NCBI RefSeq assembly: GCF_001584165.1
Contig: NZ_CP013233.1
Span: 3,976,620-4,040,619, forward strand
Length of the DNA stretch: 64,000 nt
From: Collimonas arenae
Lineage (GTDB): Bacteria > Pseudomonadota > Gammaproteobacteria > Burkholderiales > Burkholderiaceae_D
Direction of reading: 5' to 3'
Positions within the stretch are counted from its first letter, which is position 1; each line of letters starts with the position of its first letter. The position numbers and the translations under genes are program-made. Positions 9,369-19,208 of this stretch are shown here, one piece after another. The notes below the pieces were generated by a model. It was not told the origin of the DNA. It made no database searches and saw only the letters and a list, made by a program, of their open reading frames with translations.

Positions 9369-10301
9369 TCAGACCGCAAAACCGAAACCTGGCGCTTCAT
9401 GCCCAGGCAACACGGTCACCGCCACATCCATGGTTTGCTGGCCGCCGCCGATCAGCACGCCGCGCAGCGGCGAGACGTCGAGGAAATCGCGGCCCCAGCC
9501 GAGCGTGATGTGACTGGTGTCTGGAAAAATCCCGTTGGTCGGGTCGGCGTCGATCCAGCTGTTGCCCTCGCCATTGCTGCCGGGACAATACACGGATACC
9601 CAGGCATGCGAGGCATCGGCGCCGATCAGGCGCGCTTGTCCGGGTGGCGGTTCTGTCAATAGATAGCCGCTGACATAGCGCGCCGCCAGTCCCAGCGAAC
9701 GCAGGCAGGACAGCATGAAATGTGCAAAGTCCTGGCACACGCCACGTTGCGTGGCGAAGACTTCGGTGACGGGTGTGGATACGGTGGTGGCCAGCGGATC
9801 GAAGGTGAATTCGCGGAAAATCCGTGTCATCAGGGCTTCAATGCCGGCCAGCAAAGGCAGGCCGGGCGTAAAGGATTCCGCGGCGTAAGCCAGGAACTCG
9901 CGCTTGATCCTGACGTGCGCCGATTCGAACAGATAACGGCTGGCCTCGAGATCGTCCGGCAGCAGGAAACGCCCCGCCTGATAGGACAGCGTCTCGCGCA
10001 CCTGCTCCCATGGCAGCGTGGTTTGTGGCAACTGGCGCGGTGTCAGCGTGACCCAGGATTCGGCCAGCGCGCGCAAATCGTTATGATCGCTTTCCAGCGA
10101 AAACGATTGCAGCGGATTGCCGAAACTGTCAAGGAACATCCGCAACTGCTGCGGTTCCGGCGTGATGGTGATGCCGTGCGACGTACAAGTCTGCCAAGGC
10201 AGCGAACGCGGCGTCAGGCGCAGCATCTGGTGCGACAGGCGCACCGGCAACGAGTACGCGTAATGCGTATCGTGGCGGATGTGATAAACGTGTTCACTCA
10301 T
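9369..10301 (-). CDS. Transglutaminase-like cysteine protein (locus 1)
   Basis: A 310-residue protein of the bacterial transglutaminase-like family: an N-terminal beta-rich domain (HIRHDTHYAYSLPVRLSHQ, matching the Bact_transglu_N type) and a papain-fold core. The catalytic triad is complete: Cys189 in RGVCQDFAH, His232 in DASHAWVSVY and Asp251 in WIDADPTNG. Such proteins can cleave or form isopeptide or amide bonds; the substrate is unknown. Its ATG overlaps the stop codon of the ATP-grasp/alpha-E gene (TGATG at 10299-10303), so the two are co-translated. Confidence 0.9.
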   Translation of the reverse strand: MSEHVYHIRHDTHYAYSLPVRLSHQMLRLTPRSLPWQTCTSHGITITPEPQQLRMFLDSFGNPLQSFSLESDHNDLRALAESWVTLTPRQLPQTTLPWEQVRETLSYQAGRFLLPDDLEASRYLFESAHVRIKREFLAYAAESFTPGLPLLAGIEALMTRIFREFTFDPLATTVSTPVTEVFATQRGVCQDFAHFMLSCLRSLGLAARYVSGYLLTEPPPGQARLIGADASHAWVSVYCPGSNGEGNSWIDADPTNGIFPDTSHITLGWGRDFLDVSPLRGVLIGGGQQTMDVAVTVLPGHEAPGFGFAV

Positions 10302-12844
10302 CAGGAAACTCCCTGGCTGACCGGCGCATTCAACGGCGTAAAGAAATGCCGCGCCAATTCATCTGACAACGCAAAAGCACCGGTGATGGCGTCACGCATC
10401 AGTTGCACCAGGCGCGCATTGGCGTCCGTCAGGAACAGCGAATCGTGGCTGAGATCCTGCAGCTCGAACTCGCGCAGCAAGGCCGACAAATGTGCGGGCG
10501 TGTCCATGCTGAGCGTTCCCAGCTGTTCCCCGATATCGCTCAGATAGCGCTCCAGCATCTGGAATTGAAACGCAATGCCATGCGGATTGCTGACATCGAA
10601 CACCAGCAGATGCAACACCGGCAACCACTCCGGCGCGCGCCGATAGCGCACGCGATACGTCACCACGCTGTTGGCAGATTCCAGCAGCCACGGCAGTGCG
10701 CGGTTCTGTCGCTCCTCAGGCATGCGCAGGAACAGGCCGAACAATGTCGCTAGATGCGTCATGCGTTCAATGTGCCGTCCCAGCATCAGGAAATGCCAGC
10801 CTTCGTCGCGCGTCATGTCATCCAGCGCGTGGCCGGCCAGGCCGACACAGGCCTGGATCACATTGTTCAGCATGTTCATGGCAGCGGCCGGCAGTGTGCC
10901 AGCACCGCTGGCCTCCGCAACCAGCCCTGGCATACGGTTGAGCGCCTGCCAGTTATCTAGCGAAAGATGTTCCCGCACCTGGTAACCGCAGTGATGCAAG
11001 TGGCGCAGGTTGCCGGCAATGCCGATGCCGGCGCCCGGATTGACGATGGCGGCAATCAGGCCCTGCTGCATCGCGCCGACCGTCGGCCGTCCCGCAGCGG
11101 TGGCTTCCGGCAGCGCAATGCCGAGACCACGGCATATCTCGCATAACTGATAGAACGTCTCACGCGCCTCGCCCTGCAGATCCAGGCTGCGTTGCAGGGT
11201 GGCTCGCAGCAAATGTGCGAGGTTGTCACACCGTTCAGCATAGCGCCCCATCCAGAACAGGTTTTCGCCGGCATGCGATGAAATATCGACGGTGCTGCGA
11301 ATCGCATCCAGCGTGCGATGCCGTTCATCGATATGCTCGACCGGCGTACCAATCCCGTCAGTTGCATCAGCCATTTCCGGACGTATCTGTCCAAGCACCC
11401 AGACATCCTTGCTGGCGCCCCCTTGCTGCATCGACACCACATCCTTGCGCTGACGGGGCGCAACCCGTGTCAGACCGCCTGGCATCACGTGGTAGCTGCC
11501 GTCGGCGGCAGCCACTACGAACACGCGCAAACTCACCGCACGGCTCATCAGGCGATATTCGCCGCTGCGCGACAGCACCGGCGCCTGCGACAGGCGCACC
11601 CATTCCTGCGCCACATAAGCGTGCGGCTGCGCATGCAAGCTTTCGATCAGGCGCTGACGCGATTGCGCATTCAGGCTGTGGCCATAGACCGGCTGCATCC
11701 GCATCGATGGAAACGCCGGCATGATGACCAGTTGTTCCAGATTGGCCAAGGTGTATTCAAGCGCCGGCTTCTCGCCGCACCACCAGGACGCCACCGCCGG
11801 CAGTGCCAGGGGCTGACCAAGCAAGCGTTCGCAGATAGCCGGCAGGAAGCCGTGCAAGGCGCCGGACTCCAGTACGCCGCTGCCGAGCGAATTGGCGATC
11901 AGCACATTACCGAGACGCGCCGCCTGTACCAGCCCGGGAATGCCGAGCGCCGAATCGGCGCGCAATTCCAGCGGATCACAATAATCGTCATCGAGCCGAC
12001 GCAGGATCGCATGCACGCGACGCAATCCGCTCAGCGTTTTCAGATACACCATGTCGCCGCGCACCATCAGGTCGGCGCCCTCGACCAACGGAAAACCGAG
12101 CGTGTGCGCCAGGAATGCGTGCTCGGAATAGGTTTCATTGTAAGGCCCCGGCGTCAGCAGCACCACCAGCGGCGCCTCGCCGCCCGCTGGCGCCAACGCG
12201 CTCAGGCTACTGTGCAGGGTATGAAAGAATTTCAGCAGCGATTGCACATGCATGTCGCGCACCATGTCCGGCATCGCGCGCGACATGATCTGCCGATTCT
12301 GCAACGCGTAGCCGGCGCCCGAAGGCCCTTGGGTGCGATCCGACATGACCCACCAATGGCCATCCGGCGAACGCGCCAAGTCAATCGCGTACAAATGCAG
12401 ATGAATGCCGCCGGGCGGTTCGATGCCGCGGCACGGCCACAGATAGCCATGCTGGCCGAACACCAGCGCCGGCGGCAGCAAGCCTTCTGAAAGCAATGTT
12501 TGCGGGCCGTACAGATCAGCCAGTACCGTATTGAGCAGGCGTGCGCGCTGCGTCACTGCAGCAGACAGTGTCTGCCATTCCTCGGCAGAAATGATCTGCG
12601 GCAACAGATCCAATTCCCAGGGCCGGTTGGCTCCCTGTGGATCGGCATAAACATTGTAAGTAACGCCGTCGGCGGCAATGGCTTCGCGCACTTCGCGCGC
12701 ACGTCGGCGCAGGATTTCCGGCGACAGGTCTTCCAACTGATCGATCAGGGTGCGCCAGTGCGGCCGCAGACGGCCGCCAGGCTCAAGCATCTCGTCGTAG
12801 CGATCTGCTTCTGCGGGATAACTCTCGAGTAAACGCCGGTACAT
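10301..12844 (-). CDS. Fused circularly permuted ATP-grasp / alpha-E protein (locus 1)
   Basis: An 847-residue fusion. Residues 1 to about 480 match the circularly permuted ATP-grasp (CP-ATP-grasp type 2) protein at 19209: VTYNVYADPQG, TPGPYNETYSEHAFLA, RRLDDDYCDPLELR, MPGGLTRVA. Residues from about 525 match the alpha-E protein at 20626 (HAGENLFWMGRYAERCDNLAHLLR, LGRHIERMTHLATL). The segment aligned with the glycine-rich loop VVKEVHGAGGYGM of the stand-alone enzyme reads VIMPAFPSMRMQPVYG, and LEDNLRVPSG becomes MSDRTQGPSG. ATP binding may therefore be lost or altered. It sits between the 1117-residue transglutaminase (129 bp upstream) and the small one. The function is unknown; peptide ligation or tagging has been proposed for the family. 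Confidence 0.88.
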   Translation of the reverse strand: MYRRLLESYPAEADRYDEMLEPGGRLRPHWRTLIDQLEDLSPEILRRRAREVREAIAADGVTYNVYADPQGANRPWELDLLPQIISAEEWQTLSAAVTQRARLLNTVLADLYGPQTLLSEGLLPPALVFGQHGYLWPCRGIEPPGGIHLHLYAIDLARSPDGHWWVMSDRTQGPSGAGYALQNRQIMSRAMPDMVRDMHVQSLLKFFHTLHSSLSALAPAGGEAPLVVLLTPGPYNETYSEHAFLAHTLGFPLVEGADLMVRGDMVYLKTLSGLRRVHAILRRLDDDYCDPLELRADSALGIPGLVQAARLGNVLIANSLGSGVLESGALHGFLPAICERLLGQPLALPAVASWWCGEKPALEYTLANLEQLVIMPAFPSMRMQPVYGHSLNAQSRQRLIESLHAQPHAYVAQEWVRLSQAPVLSRSGEYRLMSRAVSLRVFVVAAADGSYHVMPGGLTRVAPRQRKDVVSMQQGGASKDVWVLGQIRPEMADATDGIGTPVEHIDERHRTLDAIRSTVDISSHAGENLFWMGRYAERCDNLAHLLRATLQRSLDLQGEARETFYQLCEICRGLGIALPEATAAGRPTVGAMQQGLIAAIVNPGAGIGIAGNLRHLHHCGYQVREHLSLDNWQALNRMPGLVAEASGAGTLPAAAMNMLNNVIQACVGLAGHALDDMTRDEGWHFLMLGRHIERMTHLATLFGLFLRMPEERQNRALPWLLESANSVVTYRVRYRRAPEWLPVLHLLVFDVSNPHGIAFQFQMLERYLSDIGEQLGTLSMDTPAHLSALLREFELQDLSHDSLFLTDANARLVQLMRDAITGAFALSDELARHFFTPLNAPVSQGVS

Positions 12845-12912
12845 GGTTGATCGCTTGCGTCACTTGTATTGGTTAGGGACAACCTGGATCAAGGAGTCGA
12901 AAAACTCCGGCA

Positions 12913-12940
12913 CGCCATTCCCGCAAACGCGGGGATGACG
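12913..12940. repeat. REP-like palindrome, degenerate copy
   Basis: The 129-bp gap between the two large locus-1 genes carries ccattcccgcaaacgcgggg followed by atgacg, the same core (attcccgcNNNcgcgggGatgac) as the units at 23.66 and 31.13 kb. It forms a short hairpin through cccgc and gcggg. Confidence 0.6.
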
Positions 12941-12973
12941 TGCTCTTCGAAGATCCTTGACGACAGAGGTTAG

Positions 12974-15900
12974 TCAGAAGTGACGTAAGTCTAACGTAAA
13001 TGGGAACTCGATGGACGCTATCGGCGTGCTGACCTGCATCGGTCCCGGCGTGTGATTGAGACGGAAATAGCGTGCCAGGCGCCGGCTTTCCGCTTCGAAC
13101 GCATTGACCGGGAAGGTCTCGTAGCTGCGTCCGCCCGGATGCACCACGTGATACTGGCAACCGCCCAGGCTGCGGCCGTTCCAGGTATCGACCAGGTCGA
13201 AGGTCAGCGGCGAATCGATGCCAATGGTCGGATGCAGCGCCGACGGCGGCTGCCAGGCGCGGTAGCGCACGCCGCTGACGAATTCGCCGACCCTGCCGGT
13301 GGGCTGCAACGGCACCGGCACGCCGTTGCAGGTCAGCACGTAGCGATCCGGCGCCATGCCGCTCACCTTGACCTGCAAGCGCTCCAGCGACGAATCGACA
13401 TAGCGGGCGTTGCCGCCGGAACGGCTTTCCTCACCGAGCACATGCCACGGCTCCAGCGCGGTACGCAGTTCAAGCGCGATGCCATTCACTGCGAAATCGC
13501 CGATTTTTGGAAAACGGAATTCAAAGTGCGGCGCAAACCACTCCGGCTTGAGTGCATAACCGGCTTGCTGCATATCATCCATCACGTCGCAGAAGTCCTG
13601 CCAGATAAAGTGCGGCAACAAGAAGCGGTCATGCAGCTCGGTGCCCCAGCGCACCAGGCGCGGCGGCGTGTACGGCGTCTTCCAGAAACGCGCCACCAGT
13701 GCACGCAGCAGCAACTGCTGGGTCAGGCTCATGCGCGCATGCGGCGGCATTTCGAAAGCACGCAACTCCAGCAGGCCGAGGCGACCGGTGCTGCTGTCGG
13801 GCGAATACAGTTTGTCGATGCAGAACTCGGCGCGGTGCGTGTTGCCGGTAACGTCGATCAGCAAATTGCGCAGCAGACGATCGACCAGCCACGGCGCACA
13901 TTCGCCGACGGCAAGCTGTTTGTCCATTTCGGCAAACGCCAGCTCCAGCTCGACCACGGCATCGTTGCGCGCCTCGTCAACGCGCGGCGCTTGCGAAGTC
14001 GGCCCGATGAACATGCCGGAAAACAAATAAGACAACGCCGGATGGTTATGCCAGTAACTGATGAGGCTGCGCAACAGATCGGGCCGACGCAGAAACGGCG
14101 AATCGCCGGTAGTGGCGCCGCCCAGCACCAGATGGTTGCCGCCGCCGGTGCCGGAGTGGTGACCATCGAGCATGAATTTCTCGGTGGTCAAACGCGTCTC
14201 GCGAGCGACATCGTACAAATAGTTTGTATTGGCCACCAGCTCGGTCCAGCTATGCATCGGCTGGATATTCACCTCGATCACGCCTGGATCGGGAGTAACG
14301 CTGAATTTCGCCAGGCGCGGATCGGAAGGTGGCTCGTAGCCTTCCAGCAACATCGGTTGCTGCAACGCCTGGGCGGTAGCTTCGATGGCTGCCACCAGTT
14401 CCAGATAATCTTCCAGGCGCGCCAGCGGCGGCATGAACAAATACAAGGTGCCTTGCCGCACTTCCGCACACAATGCGGTTCGTGCGATTTGATCGGCGGA
14501 TTCGAACGGCCCCGGCACGGCGTGCGTCTCGCCATTGAACGCCGAACTGTATTTTGGTGCGTCACCGGCACCATTGCTTACCGTAGCTTTTGCGGCGGCG
14601 AAAGCCGGTGTCGCCAATTGATGGCGAATCTGCTGGGCGATCGGCAGCGGCTGGAACGCCTGGGTCGGATCGGCTTGGTGCACATAGGGAAAGTCGCCTT
14701 CCTTGACCCAAGGCTGCGAATCCAGCGGCAAGCGATAGCCCAACGGAGAATCCCCCGGCAGCAGGTAACAATACTCGCTGCGCAAGTACCAGCTGCCACT
14801 TTTCCAGCCGCTGTCGTCCGGCGTGCGTGCCAGCGGCAAGACAAACCCGGCGACCTTGCGCAATCCTTGCGAAAACACCCGCGCCAGCCTGGCGCGTTCC
14901 TGTTTGTCGTCGAGGCGGGCATCGGATGGATCGACGTTGATCGCCAGGCGGCGCTCGCGCCACAGATAGTAGTAGATGTCTTCGTAAGCTGCGAATACGT
15001 ACTGGCGATCCAGCACCAGGCGCGCTGCGACGCCTTGCAGAAAACGTTCGGCGACGCCGTCGTCGGGCGCCTGCTGCAATGTTTCATCGGCGATCAGTTC
15101 CGGCGTATTCCAGATCGGCTCGCCATCGCGGCGCCAGTAGCAATTGAGCGCCCAGCGCGGCAGCTGTTCGCCCGGATACCATTTCCCTTGGCCGAAATGC
15201 GGTAAGCCTTGCGCCGCGTACTGTTGACGCAGGCGGTGATATAGCTGGGCCGCTAAAGGCTTCTTGGTAGGGCCCATCGCGGCAGTGTTCCATTCATCGC
15301 CATCGGGATAGTCGAGCGCCACGAAAGTCGGTTCGCCACCCATCGTCAGGCGCACGTCAAGGTCATCGAGATCGTCGTCGATGGCGTGTCCCAGCTCTTC
15401 GATCTCCGCCCATTGCTGTTCGCTGTAAGGCTTGGTGACGCGCGGCGATTCCCAGATCCGGCTGACGCTCATCGCATGCTCGAACACCACTTCGCATGGT
15501 TCGACCATGCCGCTGACCGGCGCAGCCGACGATGGCTCGGGCGTGCATGACAGCGGGATGTGCCCTTCGCCGGCGAGCAGCCCGGAAGTAGGATCGAGTC
15601 CGATCCAGCCGGCGCCGGGCAAATACACTTCGCACCAGGCGTGCAGATCGGTGAAATCGGCTTGCGGCCCGGACGGGCCATCGAGCGACTTCTGGTCCGC
15701 CGTCAGCTGGATCAGGTAACCCGACACGAAACGCGCTGCCAATCCCAGATAACGCAGTATCTGCACCAGCAGCCAGGACGAATCGCGGCAGGATCCGGAA
15801 CCCAGGCGCAAGGTTTGCTCCGGTGTTTGCACGCCGGGCTCCATGCGGATCGTGTAGCTGATCATCTGCGCCAGCTTCTGGTTCAGGTTGACCAGGAAAT

Positions 15901-16327
15901 CCTCGCTGCGCACGCGCTCGCGCGGCACCTGGTCGAGAAATTTCTGCAGCAACGGCGTCAGCGGCAATTTCTTGCGATACGGCTCCAGCTCGTTCTGCAG
16001 TTCCGGCGCATACGAGAACGGCACTTTCTCGGCGTAGGGTTCCAGAAAGAAATCGAAAGGATTAAGGACCGACATTTCGGCCACCAGGTCGACCTCAATG
16101 CGGAATTCAGTGGTCTTTTCCGGGAACACCAGCCGCGCCAGGTAGTTCGCCTGCGGATCCTGTTGCCAGTTGATGAAATGCGGCTCCGGCAAGATCCGCA
16201 GCGAATAGCTGAGGATGCGGGTGCGGCGATGCGGTGCCGGCCGCAGGCGAATGATTTGGGGCCCCAGGCTGATCGGGCGTTCGTAGCGATAGGTGGTGAG
16301 ATGATTGAGTGCTACGTGAATTGACAT
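12974..16327 (-). CDS. Large transglutaminase-like protein with DUF2126 (locus 1)
   Basis: An 1117-residue protein. Residues 1-90 form the Bact_transglu_N-type domain (HLTTYRYERPISLGPQIIRL). The transglutaminase core follows with Cys180 in GSGSCRDSS, His229 in DLHAWCEVY and Asp245 in GLDPTSG. From about residue 325 (DVRLTMGGEPTFVALD) to the end is the DUF2126 region found only behind such cores. I start at 16327 (MSIHVALNHL) instead of the frame opening at 16345, since AGAGGAT lies just upstream. It begins the minus-strand locus 12974 to 9369. Function is unknown. Confidence 0.92.
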   Translation of the reverse strand: MSIHVALNHLTTYRYERPISLGPQIIRLRPAPHRRTRILSYSLRILPEPHFINWQQDPQANYLARLVFPEKTTEFRIEVDLVAEMSVLNPFDFFLEPYAEKVPFSYAPELQNELEPYRKKLPLTPLLQKFLDQVPRERVRSEDFLVNLNQKLAQMISYTIRMEPGVQTPEQTLRLGSGSCRDSSWLLVQILRYLGLAARFVSGYLIQLTADQKSLDGPSGPQADFTDLHAWCEVYLPGAGWIGLDPTSGLLAGEGHIPLSCTPEPSSAAPVSGMVEPCEVVFEHAMSVSRIWESPRVTKPYSEQQWAEIEELGHAIDDDLDDLDVRLTMGGEPTFVALDYPDGDEWNTAAMGPTKKPLAAQLYHRLRQQYAAQGLPHFGQGKWYPGEQLPRWALNCYWRRDGEPIWNTPELIADETLQQAPDDGVAERFLQGVAARLVLDRQYVFAAYEDIYYYLWRERRLAINVDPSDARLDDKQERARLARVFSQGLRKVAGFVLPLARTPDDSGWKSGSWYLRSEYCYLLPGDSPLGYRLPLDSQPWVKEGDFPYVHQADPTQAFQPLPIAQQIRHQLATPAFAAAKATVSNGAGDAPKYSSAFNGETHAVPGPFESADQIARTALCAEVRQGTLYLFMPPLARLEDYLELVAAIEATAQALQQPMLLEGYEPPSDPRLAKFSVTPDPGVIEVNIQPMHSWTELVANTNYLYDVARETRLTTEKFMLDGHHSGTGGGNHLVLGGATTGDSPFLRRPDLLRSLISYWHNHPALSYLFSGMFIGPTSQAPRVDEARNDAVVELELAFAEMDKQLAVGECAPWLVDRLLRNLLIDVTGNTHRAEFCIDKLYSPDSSTGRLGLLELRAFEMPPHARMSLTQQLLLRALVARFWKTPYTPPRLVRWGTELHDRFLLPHFIWQDFCDVMDDMQQAGYALKPEWFAPHFEFRFPKIGDFAVNGIALELRTALEPWHVLGEESRSGGNARYVDSSLERLQVKVSGMAPDRYVLTCNGVPVPLQPTGRVGEFVSGVRYRAWQPPSALHPTIGIDSPLTFDLVDTWNGRSLGGCQYHVVHPGGRSYETFPVNAFEAESRRLARYFRLNHTPGPMQVSTPIASIEFPFTLDLRHF

Positions 16328-16443
16328 GGGTATCCTCTGCAACAATCTATGAACTCAGCTTGAAAACTTCTGCCGCAACGCTTCAGTTAGCCAACAAGGA
16401 AAGCGGAAAAAAAATCGCGGGAAATCGTAACCGCTGGCAAACC

Positions 16444-17666
16444 CTAATGATGACTGTGAATGAAATCCCGCAAGCGCGGATAAATTTCGTTATCCCAGCG
16501 CCGGCCATTGAAGACGCCATAGTGCCCGACACCTGTTTGCACGTGGTGCGATTTCATGTACGGACGAATGCCGCTGCACATGTCCTGCGCCGCCACGGTC
16601 TGGCCTACCGCACAAATATCATCCTTCTCACCCTCCACGGTGAACAAAGCCGTGCGGCGAATCGCCGCTGGTTCGACGGTGCGCCCCAGCGCCTGCAGCT
16701 CGCCCAGCGGCAGTGCGTGATCCTGAAACACGCTTTGCACCGTTTCCAGGTAAAACTCGGCGGCCAGATCCGACATCGCGAAATACTCGGCGTAAAAAGT
16801 CTTGATGGTGTTGGCTTTTTCCACCTCCCCTTCGACCAGATAGTTATACAGGTTTTGAAAGGCCTTCATGTGCCGCTCCAGGTTCATGTTCATGAACGCG
16901 GTCAGTTGCAGGAAACCGGGATAGACCTGGCGTTGGCTGCCAGCGTAACGACCGGGAACGGTGCTGACCAGATTTTTTCAAACCAGTCGATCGGCTTGCT
17001 TTTGGCCAAGTGGTTGACTGCGGTCGGATTGATGCGGGTATCGATCGGGCCGGCCATCAGGGTCATGCTGGCAGGTTGCGCCGAATGGCGTTCCGCCGCC
17101 ATCAGCGAGACCGCCACGAGCGCCGCCACGGTCGGCTGGCAGACCGCCACCAGATGTGTGCCGGGACCGATTGTCTCGATAAAGCGGATCAGGTGCGCGA
17201 CATACTCGTCGAAGCCAAAACGACCGTCGCTCAAAGCGACATCGCGGGCATTGTGCCAGTCGGTGATATAGACATCGTGATCGCGCAGCAGAGTTGCCAC
17301 AGTGCCGCGCAGCAAGGTCGCGAAATGGCCTGACATCGGCGCCACCAGCAGGACGCGAGGCTGCTCTATATTGCTGCTCTTGCTGAAGCGCAACAAAGTA
17401 CAAAAGGGCGTTTGTTCAATCACCTCTTCATGCACCGAAACCGTGCAACCGTTCTCTTCCACGCTGTCGATCCCGAATGCAGGGCGCTGATGCGTCAACT
17501 GGGTGCATGAAAACACTTCGCAGGCTGCCGCCATCTTACGCAGCGCCAGACTGTCCGGCCAACCCGGCCATTTGTTGCTGAACATGGGAGCCGCTGCACC
17601 TGCCAGTACGCGCATCGGATCGCTGAGATCCGCATAGCCCTGATATGCCTGGTAAATTTTCGTCAT
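16444..17666 (-). CDS. phaZ: Intracellular polyhydroxybutyrate depolymerase (apparent frameshift)
   Basis: Degrades stored poly-3-hydroxybutyrate granules; alpha/beta hydrolase fold of the PhaZ family. The N-terminal part (from 17666) has the family opening (KIYQAYQGYADLSDPMR), VLLVAPMSGHFATLLRGTV and DVYITDWHNARDV. The nucleophile region reads VCQPTVAALVAVSLMA, with the Cys nucleophile used by PhaZ in place of Ser. The C-terminal part in another frame starts at NMNLERHMKAFQ and ends SGIRPYMKSHHVQTGVGHYG with the catalytic His region. One A is missing from the A-run at 16973-16978 (T on the plus strand); restoring it gives EKNLVSTVPGRYAGSQRQVY and about 407 residues, the normal length. Confidence 0.9.
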
Positions 17667-17807
17667 GGGACTACCCTGTTATTGGACTACCCGCATTCGA
17701 CTCAACTGCAATAACTATGCCCAACTATCTGGCACGGCCTTTGCTCAGCATTATGAAACGGTTTGCCAATCAAAATCGCTTTCGACCCAATACGGAAGAA
17801 TATTGCC

Positions 17808-18464
17808 ATGCCTAAGACCACCTTGAGCATTACCAGCAAAAACTATTCGTCATGGTCGTTGCGCGGATGGTTGCTGACGAAGTTTTCGGGGCTGGAATTC
17901 CAGGAAAACATGATCTCGCCGGACGACCCGGACGCCCGCGCAGAAATCCTCCTGCTATCCTCGTCGATCCTGGTGCCCTGTCTGTATCACGGCAATATTG
18001 TGGTGTGGGACACCTTGGCCATCGGCGAATACCTCAATGAAATCCGGCCTAAAGCCGGACTGCTGCCAGCCGATCGTGCAGCGCGCGCCCACTGCCGCTC
18101 AATCTGCGGCGAGATGCATTCCGGCTTCAGCGCCCTGCGCTCAGCCCTGCCGATGAATATCAAGGCGCGTTTTCCCGACTTCAAGGTGTGGTCGCGCGCG
18201 GAAGCCGACATCAAGCGCATCACTACCATCTGGAAACAGTGCCTGGCGACCTATGGCGGACCTTTTCTGTTTGGCGAGGAACGCTCCATGGCGGACGCCA
18301 TGTACGCCCCGGTAGCTACCCGATTCCTGACCTACGATGTCAAACTGGATTCCATCTGCAGCGCATATTGCAAGCGCATCATCTCGATGTCGGAAATGCA
18401 GGAGTGGATCAAGGCCGCCAAGCTCGAACCGGAAGATATCAATGAACTGGATGTGGAGTTCTGA
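17808..18464 (+). CDS. Glutathione S-transferase-like protein
   Basis: A 218-residue protein with a thioredoxin-like N-terminal domain and an all-helical C-terminal domain. The start of the fold, LSITSKNYSSWSLRGWLLTK, carries the Ser that replaces Tyr as the glutathione-activating residue in many bacterial members, and SSSILVPCLYHG holds the cis-Pro. I start at the second Met (17808), which has GGAAGA upstream. The substrate is unknown. It is divergent from phaZ and 46 bp before the cupin gene. Confidence 0.85.
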   Translation: MPKTTLSITSKNYSSWSLRGWLLTKFSGLEFQENMISPDDPDARAEILLLSSSILVPCLYHGNIVVWDTLAIGEYLNEIRPKAGLLPADRAARAHCRSICGEMHSGFSALRSALPMNIKARFPDFKVWSRAEADIKRITTIWKQCLATYGGPFLFGEERSMADAMYAPVATRFLTYDVKLDSICSAYCKRIISMSEMQEWIKAAKLEPEDINELDVEF

Positions 18465-18510
18465 AACGCTGCAGAGCTTGTACGCTCACTAACCTGGAGG
18501 GATAGCCGCG

Positions 18511-18945
18511 ATGGATACAAATACGGAAACCAGCCCACATACCTTGTTTTCCCACGTCTGCGAAGGCGACACCGCATTCGAGTCAGGCGGCTTGCGCGAT
18601 TTTTTCCTGTATCGCGACCTTGGCATCGCGGCCGCTACCGGCGGCCAGGTTGTCGCCCATCTGGTCAAAGCCAACATGGCGCCGGAAGTCGGCACCGGCT
18701 GGCATCGGCATGAAGCGAATTTCCACATCGTGTACATGCTCAAAGGCTGGGCGCGCTTCATGTATGAAGACAAGGAAACCCTGGTCAAGGCTGGCGATTG
18801 CGTGCATCAGCGCCCCGGTATCGTGCATTTTTTATTCGACTACTCCAAAGACATGGAGTATCTTGAAATCGTCAGCCCGGCAGCGTTCACCTCAATCGAC
18901 ATGCCCGCACCGTGCGCCGTCCCGGCGCCGAAGCCTTGGGTTTGA
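18511..18945 (+). CDS. Cupin-domain protein
   Basis: A 144-residue single-cupin protein. The first motif reads GTGWHRHEANFHIVYMLKG, with two His and a Glu as metal ligands, and the second QRPGIVHFLFDY supplies another His. A strong GGAGGGA ribosome site precedes the ATG. It may be a small metal-dependent oxygenase, an isomerase or a ligand-binding protein; the sequence does not decide. Probably co-transcribed with the GST-like gene. Confidence 0.8.
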   Translation: MDTNTETSPHTLFSHVCEGDTAFESGGLRDFFLYRDLGIAAATGGQVVAHLVKANMAPEVGTGWHRHEANFHIVYMLKGWARFMYEDKETLVKAGDCVHQRPGIVHFLFDYSKDMEYLEIVSPAAFTSIDMPAPCAVPAPKPWV

Positions 18946-19208
18946 GCAGGATCGCCAGCATTTGACACTATTTTTTGCAATCAAATCAACACGGAGGTCA
19001 TCACCCAGATTACGCAAAATTTGCTAAGAGCGGACGTAGCTGCGCCGAAAACAAATCTATTCAGAACACATTACACCGTGTTAATCTTTGAATAAGATAA
19101 TGCTTATTAAGCAACCAACGGCAACAGCCGGCGACAAACCGCATGCTACGGGCACGCTTCTTGATAGCTACTTGATAGTTTCCGATCAAACCACAGCAAA
19201 GCAAGATC

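Noticed and set aside
13052..15205. 717-residue open frame on the plus strand opposite the DUF2126 gene
   Set aside because: Antisense to a gene with clear motifs; low-complexity, His/Gln/Arg-rich sequence typical of GC-biased antisense frames.
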